Assembly (NCBI GenBank): GCA_002729235.1
Contig: PBTY01000012.1
Span: 30,558 to 70,052 of the forward strand
Origin: Rickettsiales bacterium
GTDB lineage: Bacteria > Bacteroidota > Bacteroidia > Cytophagales > Cyclobacteriaceae
Direction: 5' to 3'
DNA length: 39,495 nt
The notes beneath the pieces are model-generated. The model was not told where the DNA came from. It ran no database searches and was given only the letters and a program-made list of their open reading frames with translations. This document shows positions 17,084-24,589 of this stretch, in pieces. The first letter of the stretch is position 1. Each line of letters opens with the position of its first letter. Position numbers and translations under genes: made by a program.

Positions 17084-18331
17084 TTAAAGCTTAAAGCCAA
17101 TTATTGAAATATCATCATTCAAACCACTATCACCCTTCCAATCATCAATCGTTTGACTTAAAAACTGGTATTGCTCATTTAAAGGTTTCGTGTGTATCGA
17201 TTTAAGCATCTCTTCAAATTTCTCCTGAGAGAACTTCACACCATCTTGATTTTCCTGATTGTAATAACCATTCGAGAACATATAGTAGGTAGAACCTTCT
17301 GTGATCTCTATTTTATCTGCCATTAAATCGTAAGCATGTTCTGGGGATTCACCTTCCAATACCACCATTTCTTCTCCATCAAAGATGATCATATCCTGGT
17401 TGATTCCACTGAACTGTAATGTCTTCGCATTATTATCAAACAAAGCTACAGAAACTTTCATTTCACACTGCAATTCCTTGGAACCTGCGGCATCCAATTC
17501 TTGAGTAAGTTCTTTAATGATATCTCCAGAATGGAAAATCTTCCGATCCTGAATCAAATCATTTAGTACAGAATCTGCTATTAAAGTCTTCAAGGAACCA
17601 ACGATACCCTTACCATCAAACTCAATGACAGCAACAACAGTATAGTCCTCCGATCTGAAATTCAAACTGGTGGTCCAAATGAACTCTTCACTAAACAGGT
17701 ACTTGCTTCTGTACATAACAAAGTGATCAGCAAATATTCTATTTAAATACCGCTCATTTGGAAGCATAGACTGCTGCAGCAGACCTGCATATCTAATGCT
17801 ATCAATCAAGCGTTTGTTGATCTTATTAATCTCCTCTGTACGTTCTTTTACTCTGCGCTCAAGCTCTGTATTGGTATCTTCTAATTCCTTCAGGTGCTCC
17901 TCACTGTCTTGAGACTTTTGATACGTCTCCATTGCTCTGTCGAGCACACCTTTCATTTCATCAAAATTCCAGGGCTTGGTGATGTATTTATAGATACCAC
18001 ATCTATTAATCCCATCCTTGATTGCTTCGATATCCGTAAATCCAGTTAAAATGATCTTGATCATATCTGGATAGTCAGGAAGAATTTTCTCCAACAACTC
18101 AGTCCCTGTCATTTCAGGCATTCGCTGATCAGTCACGATTACCTGTATTTCATTCTCTGCCAGTATATCAATAGCTTCAATGGGGCTTGCCGTAGTATAT
18201 ACATTAAAGAACTTTCTAAAGTTGGATTTAAATACCCTTAAGTTAGTGGTTTCATCGTCCACATAAAGCAAAGAGTATTTCTTCTCCTTCTTCCCTTGTC
18301 TTAATTCTGCAGTCTCTTGAATTTCTTCCAT
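17084..18331 (-). CDS. Response regulator with degenerate PP2C/SpoIIE (pseudophosphatase) output
   Basis: Numbering from the ATG at 18331 (415 residues; a GTG lies one codon upstream). Residues 19-135 are an intact receiver: D25-D26, phospho-acceptor D68 in VIVTDQRMPEMTG, T96 and K119 in YITKPW. A coiled coil (about 142-190) leads through LIDSIRYAGLLQQSMLPNE to a SpoIIE-like domain. Compared with the neighbouring active phosphatase, the metal-binding motifs are altered: SGDF reads SEEF (E215-E216), ADCTGHG reads IEFDGKG (E237) and SDG reads SNG (N354); only DD (D406-D407) is kept. Catalysis by the usual two-metal mechanism is therefore unlikely. It may bind a phosphoprotein or SiaC without dephosphorylating it. 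The gene follows the histidine kinase by 48 bases. Confidence 0.88.
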   Translation of the reverse strand: MEEIQETAELRQGKKEKKYSLLYVDDETTNLRVFKSNFRKFFNVYTTASPIEAIDILAENEIQVIVTDQRMPEMTGTELLEKILPDYPDMIKIILTGFTDIEAIKDGINRCGIYKYITKPWNFDEMKGVLDRAMETYQKSQDSEEHLKELEDTNTELERRVKERTEEINKINKRLIDSIRYAGLLQQSMLPNERYLNRIFADHFVMYRSKYLFSEEFIWTTSLNFRSEDYTVVAVIEFDGKGIVGSLKTLIADSVLNDLIQDRKIFHSGDIIKELTQELDAAGSKELQCEMKVSVALFDNNAKTLQFSGINQDMIIFDGEEMVVLEGESPEHAYDLMADKIEITEGSTYYMFSNGYYNQENQDGVKFSQEKFEEMLKSIHTKPLNEQYQFLSQTIDDWKGDSGLNDDISIIGFKL

Positions 18332-18379
18332 CACTCTAATGCTAGGCGTTCTTTATAAAGTTTGAGTTGGTTATTTGAA

Positions 18380-20284
18380 TTATTTGCTTTCTGCAACTTT
18401 CGTATTTGAATCTTTGTTTGCTTCTCTTACAGATTTTGGAAGAGTAATTACAAACTCAGTACCTTGATTTTCTTCACTCGTAAATTCAATCTTACCTCCG
18501 TGCTTTTCGATGATACCATAGGTAATCGACATCCCTAATCCGGTACCAACACCCACCGCTTTCGTAGTGAAGAAAGGTTCCCAGATTCTATTCTTAATCT
18601 TTTCAGGAATACCAGAGCCATTATCCTTAAGTCTTATTACTACTTCATCTTCAAGCTCCTCAGTGTAAATCGTGATTTCACCGTCCTTCTTGTCTTCAGG
18701 TATCGCTTGGATTCCATTGTTCAGAATGTTCATGAATACCTGGTTCAACTGACCAGGATAACATTCAATCTCATTCATCTTCTCATCATAGTACTTAGAT
18801 ACTTTGATTCTATTCTTGGTCTTGTTTCTAAGAAGTGTCAGGGTCGCATCAATATTTTCATTGACATTAGCCTGCTTAACTTCCTCTTCATCCAATCTTG
18901 AGAAGACTCTAAGACCTTTTACAATCTCAATTGTTCTGGTTACACCGTAGTTTACGTCCTTGATCAACTCATCAAGCTCTTCCATGATCTCTTCGTACTC
19001 ATGCTCCTCCTTCAGCTCTTTGATGTTCTCAATGACTTCTTCAATGTCAGCGTCTCCCTCGTCTAATTTGGAGTATTCTTCTGCAATTTCTCTCAATGAC
19101 TCAATGGACATCTTAATAGAAACCATACCAGAAGAAATGAAGTTAATCGGATTATTGATCTCATGGGCAATACCAGCTGTCAACTGACCAAGTGATGCCA
19201 TTTTCTCAGAGTGAACCAACTGAGACTGGGCTCCTTTCAAGGACTCCAGTGCGTTGTTGAGTTCTTCCTTAGAATCCTGCTCTTTCTTAAGTGTTTCTTT
19301 CAACTTTTTCTCCGCTAAGAACAGTTTCTCATTATCGAGCAATTGCTTATCAGCGAGCTCTCTAATCTCTTCTTCAGAATCCTGTAATTTCTTGTAGGCA
19401 TCGTTCAGATCATCCTGTGCTTTGATCAATTTCTCATTGATTCTAATTTGCTCTTCAGATGACTTTAACAACTTAGCCTCGGAATCCTGTAATTTCTTGT
19501 TGTTCTCTTCCAACTCTTTTCGAGATTGGTAAAGCTTTTTGTTAATGAGTTTTTGTTTCTGGAAGTTGACTTTCAATTGCTCCTCAGACTTCTTCACCTT
19601 GATATAGGCCTTGTTTGCAGATAAGTAGTTATCGCCAGCAAGTTTTACCAACGGTCTGAATACGAAGAATCCCTGAATCAATAGGAAACCAAGGAAAACA
19701 CCGAATACAATCTTTTCGATGAGACTGTAACCTGTCTTGTATGATTGTGACTCTCCCACCCAAAATTCTGTGATTTTTTCAGATGCTGTCTGGTAATTTC
19801 TAATGGTTGTAATGAGCGTAACAATACTGCTTCTGAGTGCTAATGCATTCACATCAGCTTTGTTTTCAGTGTATACCACATCCAGTAGATTACCGGCATT
19901 GGTATTCATCTCATTGAAATAGAACTTTAGATTATTCTGTAGTTCGTTGTATTCAGCTCCAGCAGAAAAGGGCTGTATGCCTAAATCTGCATCACCATTT
20001 AGTAAAGCCTCGTGACCTTTTCTCCAAATCGGCAATACCCTACCTATCTCTGCTTGCCAAATGGAAAAGTTTCGTTCAGTATTGGCATACCCCATACCCA
20101 GGGCCGCTTTTACTATTTGTTGCCCCATGGCCGATTGATCCGCTGCAACTTTCACCGCTATTGGGTCATCGTTGAAGTTATCAATCAAGTCTTTCTGAAC
20201 GAAGAAGATGTAATAAGCTACCGAACCTGCAACAAACAATGCTGTCAACACGTAGGCTATAGCGTAAAGATCCTTCTTTAACAT
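18380..20284 (-). CDS. Membrane sensor histidine kinase with PilJ/NarX-like input and repeated coiled-coil tether
   Basis: The 634-residue kinase has a membrane helix (about 8-29), a periplasmic helical domain (about 30-190) with ADQSAMGQQIVKAALGM and IWRKGHEALLNG, which resembles the PilJ/NarX-type four-helix input, and a second membrane helix (about 191-209). A long charged coiled coil (about 225-360) contains three full 35-residue repeats. Then come HisKA with H374 in GIAHEINNP and an HATPase domain (FMNILNNGIQAI; DNGSGIPEKI; GTGLGMSITYGII), so the kinase should be active. It is first in an operon with the receiver-pseudophosphatase and the 79-aa gene; that receiver is its likely partner. 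It is transcribed away from siaB across a 480-base gap. Confidence 0.92.
   Translation of the reverse strand: MLKKDLYAIAYVLTALFVAGSVAYYIFFVQKDLIDNFNDDPIAVKVAADQSAMGQQIVKAALGMGYANTERNFSIWQAEIGRVLPIWRKGHEALLNGDADLGIQPFSAGAEYNELQNNLKFYFNEMNTNAGNLLDVVYTENKADVNALALRSSIVTLITTIRNYQTASEKITEFWVGESQSYKTGYSLIEKIVFGVFLGFLLIQGFFVFRPLVKLAGDNYLSANKAYIKVKKSEEQLKVNFQKQKLINKKLYQSRKELEENNKKLQDSEAKLLKSSEEQIRINEKLIKAQDDLNDAYKKLQDSEEEIRELADKQLLDNEKLFLAEKKLKETLKKEQDSKEELNNALESLKGAQSQLVHSEKMASLGQLTAGIAHEINNPINFISSGMVSIKMSIESLREIAEEYSKLDEGDADIEEVIENIKELKEEHEYEEIMEELDELIKDVNYGVTRTIEIVKGLRVFSRLDEEEVKQANVNENIDATLTLLRNKTKNRIKVSKYYDEKMNEIECYPGQLNQVFMNILNNGIQAIPEDKKDGEITIYTEELEDEVVIRLKDNGSGIPEKIKNRIWEPFFTTKAVGVGTGLGMSITYGIIEKHGGKIEFTSEENQGTEFVITLPKSVREANKDSNTKVAESK
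19274..19588 (-). repeat. Three tandem 105-base (35-codon) repeats inside the kinase gene
   Basis: Kinase residues 233-267, 268-302 and 303-337 are consecutive 35-residue units. Each starts Ser-Glu, has Asn-(K/E)-Lys-Leu at unit positions 16-19 (NKKL, NEKL, NEKL) and ends K-K-(L/E)-Q-D. A fourth, partial unit begins at S338 (SKEEL) and runs into the H-box helix. The DNA keeps the spacing: the bases CCTG of the repeated Gln-Asp codons recur on the plus strand at 19276, 19381 and 19486. Thirty-five residues equal five heptads, so units can be added without changing coiled-coil register. Confidence 0.85.
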
Positions 20285-20764
20285 ACTCGTTAATGGTTGG
20301 TTAGAATTGGATTAACTCAGCAATCTTAAATTTAATCAATCTTTTTAAATCGCTTGAGTCCTAGAATAATCCACTAAGTGAATTACAAAATAAAGCCTTA
20401 TTCGGCTTTTTCTCAAAACTTTGACTGGTTAAGTTCAAAACCACTGGTATCAACTGAAATACTGCCTATCACAAAATATTCCAAATTGAAACATCATGCA
20501 TTTTATCCATAATTTCTGATTCTGACAACATTTGAAAAAGCAATTAGATATCATTTGGTATAAAAAAAGAATCAATCAGCATTATATTGCAGTCAATAAG
20601 AGCACAGTGCAGCTATATCCCAACCTATAACTCGCTGTATTTTAATCATTTGACATTTAAATAATTAAAGATTTGGTTTAATCCATAAATAGTCTTTACT
20701 TTTCGAATTCGAAGCGGACTGTTTTTTGATTACAGCCATAAGTGAATTATCACATTTAAATCGC
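20285..20764. other. 480-base divergent intergenic region between the kinase operon and siaB
   Basis: This is the largest gap in the window. It is AT-rich, has no convincing reading frame and must hold the start sites of both the kinase operon and siaBC. I could find one plausible promoter, for siaB, near its right end. I could not see a perfect palindrome, a tRNA or a recognisable riboswitch; a small RNA or several regulator sites could hide here. Confidence 0.6.
20672..20704 (+). promoter_or_regulatory. Putative promoter of the siaB-siaC operon
   Basis: TTTG at 20672-20675 is followed, after 21 bases, by TACTTTTC at 20697-20704, one base off the TAnnTTTG element. The predicted leader to the ATG at 20765 is about 55 bases. 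Confidence 0.4.
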
Positions 20765-21325
20765 ATGGATTACCTAAGAAGTTATAAGAACATTTATGAT
20801 CAAAATATAATTTTGATGTACAAGGGTGAATTGACCTTTGACTTAGTAACTTCTATGATCGCAACTCTTGAAGAGAGATTGGAGGAATTAGAGGAAAATA
20901 GAAAGGTGAAAAAGAAGTTTTACAATGTGGCAACTGAGTGCATTCAAAACTTATATTATCACCTGGATGAAGTAAACGCAGATGAAATCAGAATTAGTAG
21001 TTATGATTCCAGATCTGCACTAATTTTAATAGCAGCAAGAAAAAGATTTTATAGTCTACAGACTGGAAACTACGTTCCTACTGAGAAAATAGGCGAAATA
21101 AAATCCAGACTTGATGATATAAATTCGGTAGAACCTGATGAACTTCGTGCTTTGTACAAAAAAGCGTTGAACGAACAAGAGTTTTCTGACAAAGGAACAG
21201 GAGGACTTGGTTTTATTGATATCGCAAGAAAAACAGGCGGACAGAAGTTAAGATATAAATTTCAACCAGTGACCGACAATGTAACCTATTTTACATTGCA
21301 GGTAAGATTGCCTAGAGAAGTATAG
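20765..21325 (+). CDS. SiaB-like protein kinase (DUF6272, GHKL-type fold)
   Basis: From the ATG at 20765 the product has 186 residues and no membrane segment. The N-box-like stretch VATECIQNLYYH (E58, N62) and the glycine loop DKGTGGLGFIDIARKTG (144-149 GTGGLG) match the ATP-binding signs of the SiaB/DUF6272 family, a GHKL-related group of Ser/Thr kinases akin to anti-sigma-factor kinases. In Pseudomonas, SiaB phosphorylates SiaC. Here the next gene, 33 bases on, is a SiaC homologue, which makes the assignment firm. An in-frame TTG at 20726 would add 13 residues; the ATG is preferred because MDYLRSYKNIYD starts the conserved part. Confidence 0.82.
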   Translation: MDYLRSYKNIYDQNIILMYKGELTFDLVTSMIATLEERLEELEENRKVKKKFYNVATECIQNLYYHLDEVNADEIRISSYDSRSALILIAARKRFYSLQTGNYVPTEKIGEIKSRLDDINSVEPDELRALYKKALNEQEFSDKGTGGLGFIDIARKTGGQKLRYKFQPVTDNVTYFTLQVRLPREV

Positions 21326-21358
21326 GCTACTGAGCAGAAAAAGCTGTGAAACAACCTT

Positions 21359-21745
21359 ATGGAAAAGTTTTTTATTGAGCCAACGAGGGTAACACCATTA
21401 GTAAACTTTGATCCGGAAGAGGGTATTCTGGAGGTAAAGGGTCGATCGAGCCCTGAAAACTCTATATTATTCTATCAGAAGATCATTGATAGTTTAGATG
21501 AATTTGCTGAAAGCGGTGGAGATGAATTCACTGCCAATTTCTCTTTCGAATACTTTAACACGAGTTCATCAAAATGCTTGTTTGATGTGTTCAAAAAGTT
21601 GAGTAAAATCAACGATGAAGGCAAAGAGCTGACTATCAACTGGTTTTATGAAGAGGATGATGAGGATATGATGGAAGCTGGTGAGGATTATGCAGACTTA
21701 CTAGATCTAGATTTCAACTTCCGCGAAATCGAAGAATTTGATTAA
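21359..21745 (+). CDS. SiaC-like regulatory phosphoprotein (DUF1987)
   Basis: The 128-residue protein covers a single DUF1987/SiaC domain: IEPTRVTPLVNFDPEEGILE, the GRSSPENSILFYQKI segment, the phospho-site strand SFEYFNTSSSK, and the C-terminal EEDDEDMMEAGEDYADL. The fold is related to STAS-type anti-anti-sigma factors. Thr68, in YFNTSS, falls at the position phosphorylated in Pseudomonas SiaC, where the unphosphorylated form activates the diguanylate cyclase SiaD. The gene follows siaB by 33 bases and precedes a coiled-coil membrane protein by 14 bases; SiaB, a SiaA-like phosphatase and a pseudophosphatase are all encoded nearby. No GGDEF protein is in the window. Confidence 0.88.
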   Translation: MEKFFIEPTRVTPLVNFDPEEGILEVKGRSSPENSILFYQKIIDSLDEFAESGGDEFTANFSFEYFNTSSSKCLFDVFKKLSKINDEGKELTINWFYEEDDEDMMEAGEDYADLLDLDFNFREIEEFD

Positions 21746-21749
21746 GGAG
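21744..21749 (+). promoter_or_regulatory. Strong Shine-Dalgarno overlapping the siaC stop codon
   Basis: AAGGAG begins inside the siaC TAA and lies 10 bases before the ATG at 21760. Such a clear ribosome site is uncommon among the genes of this window and suggests coupled, efficient translation of the third gene. Confidence 0.65.
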
Positions 21750-21759
21750 TCCGTAGTAG

Positions 21760-22320
21760 ATGGAAAGACCTAAGGAACTTTACCATGAGGAAATAAAACG
21801 ACTGAAGGATTTTAGATCCAAGCTAGATACACATGCTATCTACAAACAAGATCTTGAATCCTTTGGCGATGAATACGAAGAGCTAGTCGCTCAAGCCAAA
21901 GTGATTACCAGAGTTTCAGATAGACTACAGAAGAAACTCGATAATGCCAATATCCAGATTCGTGAACAAAACGATGAAATCACGGATAAAAATGTCCAGC
22001 TTGAAACTACAATCTCTGAACTAGCTGAAGCTAAAGTAGGACGAAGAGCTACCACTGCCCTATTCTTTTTAGCCATAATCTTATTCTTGGGGGAAGAACT
22101 GTTCGTAGAAGATGCTATTCAAAACTATCTCTCCTCAGTAGATCTGGGCAACTTCTTCAATAGCTTGAAAGATTATGTAGGTCTTTTCATCAAACTATTG
22201 CTAGCTATTGGATTGAAATTCTTTGAAGGTGGTTTGGAATCATTCCTTTTGAATCAAGAGAAGAAAAAAATCATGAAACAAGAGAAAAAGGAGCAACTAA
22301 GAGCCTCTCCTGCTTCATAA
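21760..22320 (+). CDS. Coiled-coil protein with two membrane segments, in the siaD position of the sia operon
   Basis: The 186-residue product is a long charged helix (about 1-95) followed by a hydrophobic segment (about 97-111), a short amphipathic loop, a second hydrophobic segment (about 138-153) and a basic tail (EKKKIMKQEKKEQ). Within the helix, DEYEELVAQAKVITRVSDRL (37-56) resembles the stalk or signalling-helix that precedes GGDEF, adenylate-cyclase or SpoIIE domains in other proteins, but no such output domain follows. It is the third gene of the siaB-siaC operon, 14 bases after siaC with a strong ribosome site. It may be the membrane target of SiaC. I do not know a named family for it. 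Confidence 0.75.
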   Translation: MERPKELYHEEIKRLKDFRSKLDTHAIYKQDLESFGDEYEELVAQAKVITRVSDRLQKKLDNANIQIREQNDEITDKNVQLETTISELAEAKVGRRATTALFFLAIILFLGEELFVEDAIQNYLSSVDLGNFFNSLKDYVGLFIKLLLAIGLKFFEGGLESFLLNQEKKKIMKQEKKEQLRASPAS

Positions 22321-22418
22321 TCTTGTTGGTCACTTCGATTTTCCCTAAACAGCATAATTAATTTCATTTTTTTGAAAAAATAGGATTCAAATTTTGAATT
22401 CGGCAATTTCATATTGCA

Positions 22419-22426
22419 TAAGTTTG
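22419..22426 (+). promoter_or_regulatory. -7 element before the symporter gene
   Basis: TAAGTTTG at 22419-22426 matches TAnnTTTG, with TTTG at 22393-22396 upstream; the 22-base spacing is slightly long. The ATG follows at 22469. Confidence 0.45.
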
Positions 22427-22468
22427 GGGCTCTCATTAAAATGCAATTTTTAAATCATATCTAGCACT

Positions 22469-24082
22469 ATGGATTTTTCAACTGCGGACATTATTGTCTT
22501 TGTAGGATATTGTCTTTTGATCGTTGGGGTTGGACTTTGGGTCTCCCGAGATAAGAAAGGACATGAAAAGAATGCAGAGGATTATTTCCTCGCAAGTAAA
22601 TCATTACCCTGGTGGGCTATCGGAGCCTCGCTTATTGCGGCAAACATCTCTGCCGAACAATTTATTGGCATGTCAGGTTCGGGATTTGCCAGTGGTCTGG
22701 CAATCGCGTCATATGAATGGATGGCAGCAATCACATTGTTAATTGTAGGTAAATACTTCCTTCCAATTTTCATTGAAAAAGGACTGTATACCATCCCTGA
22801 ATTTGTGGAAAAAAGGTACAGTACCCAACTAAAAACCATACTAGCTGTCTTCTGGATCGCTTTGTATGTATTTGTGAACCTAAGTTCGGTATTGTATCTA
22901 GGTGCTTTGGCACTAGAAACCATCATGGGAATACCCATGATGTATGGAGTAGTGGGTTTAGCACTATTTGCTGCAGCATACTCCTTATATGGAGGTCTAT
23001 CTGCTGTAGCATGGACCGATGTAGTACAGGTAGTATTCCTTGTATTAGGTGGACTTTTGACTACATATCTTGCTTTAGATATTCTTTCTGATGGCAAAGG
23101 TGTAATAGCTGGCTTCAACCAAGTGGTGGATGCGGTGCCTGAAAGATTTCACATGATCCTCGATAAGTCCAATCCGGAATTCATGAACCTTCCTGGGATT
23201 TGGGTATTGATTGGTGGAATGTGGGTAGCTAATCTATACTACTGGGGATTCAACCAATATATCATTCAAAGAACTTTAGCTGCCAAGTCGTTAAAAGAGG
23301 CACAGAAAGGTATCGTACTAGCTGCTTTCTTGAAATTATTGATCCCGTTCATCGTAGTGATTCCAGGTATTGCGGCATATGTAGTAGTAAATGATCCTGA
23401 GATCATGGCTCGATTGGGTGAACTTGGAACTTCTAATGTCCCAGGTCCTGGACAATCTGACAAAGCATACCCCTGGTTGCTGCAACTTCTGCCTGTAGGA
23501 TTGAAAGGTATTGCATTTGCAGCCCTAGCTGCGGCGGTAGTATCATCTTTGGCATCCATGCTAAACTCTACCTCTACCATCTTCACTATGGATATTTACA
23601 AGCAGTATATTAACAAAACTGCTAATGATAAAACTACTGTAAACGTAGGTAGAATCTCTGCCGCGGTTGCTTTGGTTGTAGCTTGTGTGATGGCACCTCT
23701 ATTGGGAGGTATTGATCAGGCATTCCAGTTCATTCAGGAGTACACAGGCATTGTTAGTCCTGGTATTCTTGCGGTATTCTTGCTTGGACTGTTCTGGAAG
23801 AAGACAACCAATGCAGGAGCTATTTGGGGAGCACTACTTTCTATTCCAATTGCTGCAGGATTTAAGTTCTTCCCATCAATTCCATTTATGAATCAAATGG
23901 GTCTAACGTGCCTATTATCCATGTTGGTAATTGTGATAGTAAGCCTTATGGATGGCAAAGGTGAGGACAATTCAAAAGGCATTAATTTGACTTCAGGGTT
24001 GTTCAAAACAAGCCCACAATTCAATATAGGCGCATTTGCTATATTGATTATTTGTACAGCATTATATGCCTTATTCTGGTAA
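22469..24082 (+). CDS. Na+/sugar symporter of the SSS family (vSGLT-like)
   Basis: The 537-residue, all-membrane protein with the LeuT-type fold imports a sugar with sodium. It is strongly similar over its length to the Vibrio galactose transporter vSGLT, as I recall that sequence: IGASLIAANISAEQFIGMSG, ASYEWM, GKYFLPIFIEKGLYTIPEFV, NLYYWGFNQYIIQRTLAAKS, LASMLNSTSTIFTMDIYKQY and SPGILAVFLLGLFWKKTT. The sugar-contact residues Q64 and E83 (vSGLT Q69 and E88) are kept, while the position of vSGLT S91 is Ala (A86), so the sugar may differ. It has its own promoter-like element and is followed after 3 bases by the DUF4442 gene. No sugar-catabolism gene is adjacent. Confidence 0.92.
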   Translation: MDFSTADIIVFVGYCLLIVGVGLWVSRDKKGHEKNAEDYFLASKSLPWWAIGASLIAANISAEQFIGMSGSGFASGLAIASYEWMAAITLLIVGKYFLPIFIEKGLYTIPEFVEKRYSTQLKTILAVFWIALYVFVNLSSVLYLGALALETIMGIPMMYGVVGLALFAAAYSLYGGLSAVAWTDVVQVVFLVLGGLLTTYLALDILSDGKGVIAGFNQVVDAVPERFHMILDKSNPEFMNLPGIWVLIGGMWVANLYYWGFNQYIIQRTLAAKSLKEAQKGIVLAAFLKLLIPFIVVIPGIAAYVVVNDPEIMARLGELGTSNVPGPGQSDKAYPWLLQLLPVGLKGIAFAALAAAVVSSLASMLNSTSTIFTMDIYKQYINKTANDKTTVNVGRISAAVALVVACVMAPLLGGIDQAFQFIQEYTGIVSPGILAVFLLGLFWKKTTNAGAIWGALLSIPIAAGFKFFPSIPFMNQMGLTCLLSMLVIVIVSLMDGKGEDNSKGINLTSGLFKTSPQFNIGAFAILIICTALYALFW

Positions 24083-24085
24083 TAA

Positions 24086-24589
24086 ATGACAGAACTAAGC
24101 CCCAAACAAGAAAAGCTCAAAAGACAGGTAACAAGCCCATTTAAATTTGGGCTTTTCTTGTTAACTCAACTTCCTATGGGACTCGTGGCTGGAATGCGAT
24201 TAAGGGAACTTGATGAAAACAAATGTGTGACCTCCGTCCCATTCAAATGGCTCACTAAAAACCCATTTAAAAGCATCTATTTTGCGGTGCAAAGTATGGC
24301 AGCAGAACTTTCGACAGCTACCCCTTGCCTACTAGCCATAGAAGGACACAAGCCATCTATAGCTTTTATCATTGTAGACCTAAAAGCTACTTTTGGCAAA
24401 AAAGCAACTGACAGAGTTTACTTCACTTGTGAGGATGGAGCTAAAGCATTTGATGCTGTAGAAAAAGCCATTGCAACCGGTGAATCTCAAATGGCTACTT
24501 TCAAAACAGTTGGAAAAATGAAAGATGGCACCATTGTTTCGGAGTTTGAATTTACCTGGTCTTTTAAACAAAGAAGTAAGAAATCATAA
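24086..24589 (+). CDS. DUF4442 hotdog-fold protein (thioesterase-like)
   Basis: The 167-residue soluble protein fits DUF4442, a hotdog-fold family related to acyl-CoA thioesterases: FGLFLLTQLPMGLVAGMRLR, KWLTKNPFKSIYFAVQSMAA and a C-terminal strand set ending VSEFEFTWSFKQ. No classical catalytic acid is clear, so activity on acyl-thioesters is inference. Its ATG is 3 bases after the symporter stop, so the two are probably co-transcribed, but a hairpin followed by a T-rich stretch lies within its first 25 codons. Its stop overlaps that of the convergent YihY gene by 6 bases. Confidence 0.8.
   Translation: MTELSPKQEKLKRQVTSPFKFGLFLLTQLPMGLVAGMRLRELDENKCVTSVPFKWLTKNPFKSIYFAVQSMAAELSTATPCLLAIEGHKPSIAFIIVDLKATFGKKATDRVYFTCEDGAKAFDAVEKAIATGESQMATFKTVGKMKDGTIVSEFEFTWSFKQRSKKS
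24133..24159 (+). terminator. Possible leaky terminator inside the start of the DUF4442 gene
   Basis: AAGCCCA (24133-24139) and TGGGCTT (24148-24154) form a perfect 7-bp stem with an 8-base AT loop and are followed by TTCTT. It lies 50 bases after the symporter stop and would lower, but not abolish, read-through into DUF4442. The stem may instead be a coding coincidence. Confidence 0.35.

Noticed and set aside
15475-22320. Classic RsbRST stressosome or SpoIIAB-type sigma-factor switch
   Set aside because: No STAS-repeat stressosome protein and no sigma factor are present, and the regulator belongs to DUF1987/SiaC rather than the short SpoIIAA type.
22582-23118. 178-codon open frame on the minus strand inside the symporter gene
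   Set aside because: It is fully antisense to a well-conserved membrane protein, has no recognisable domain or start context, and arises from the codon bias of the real gene.
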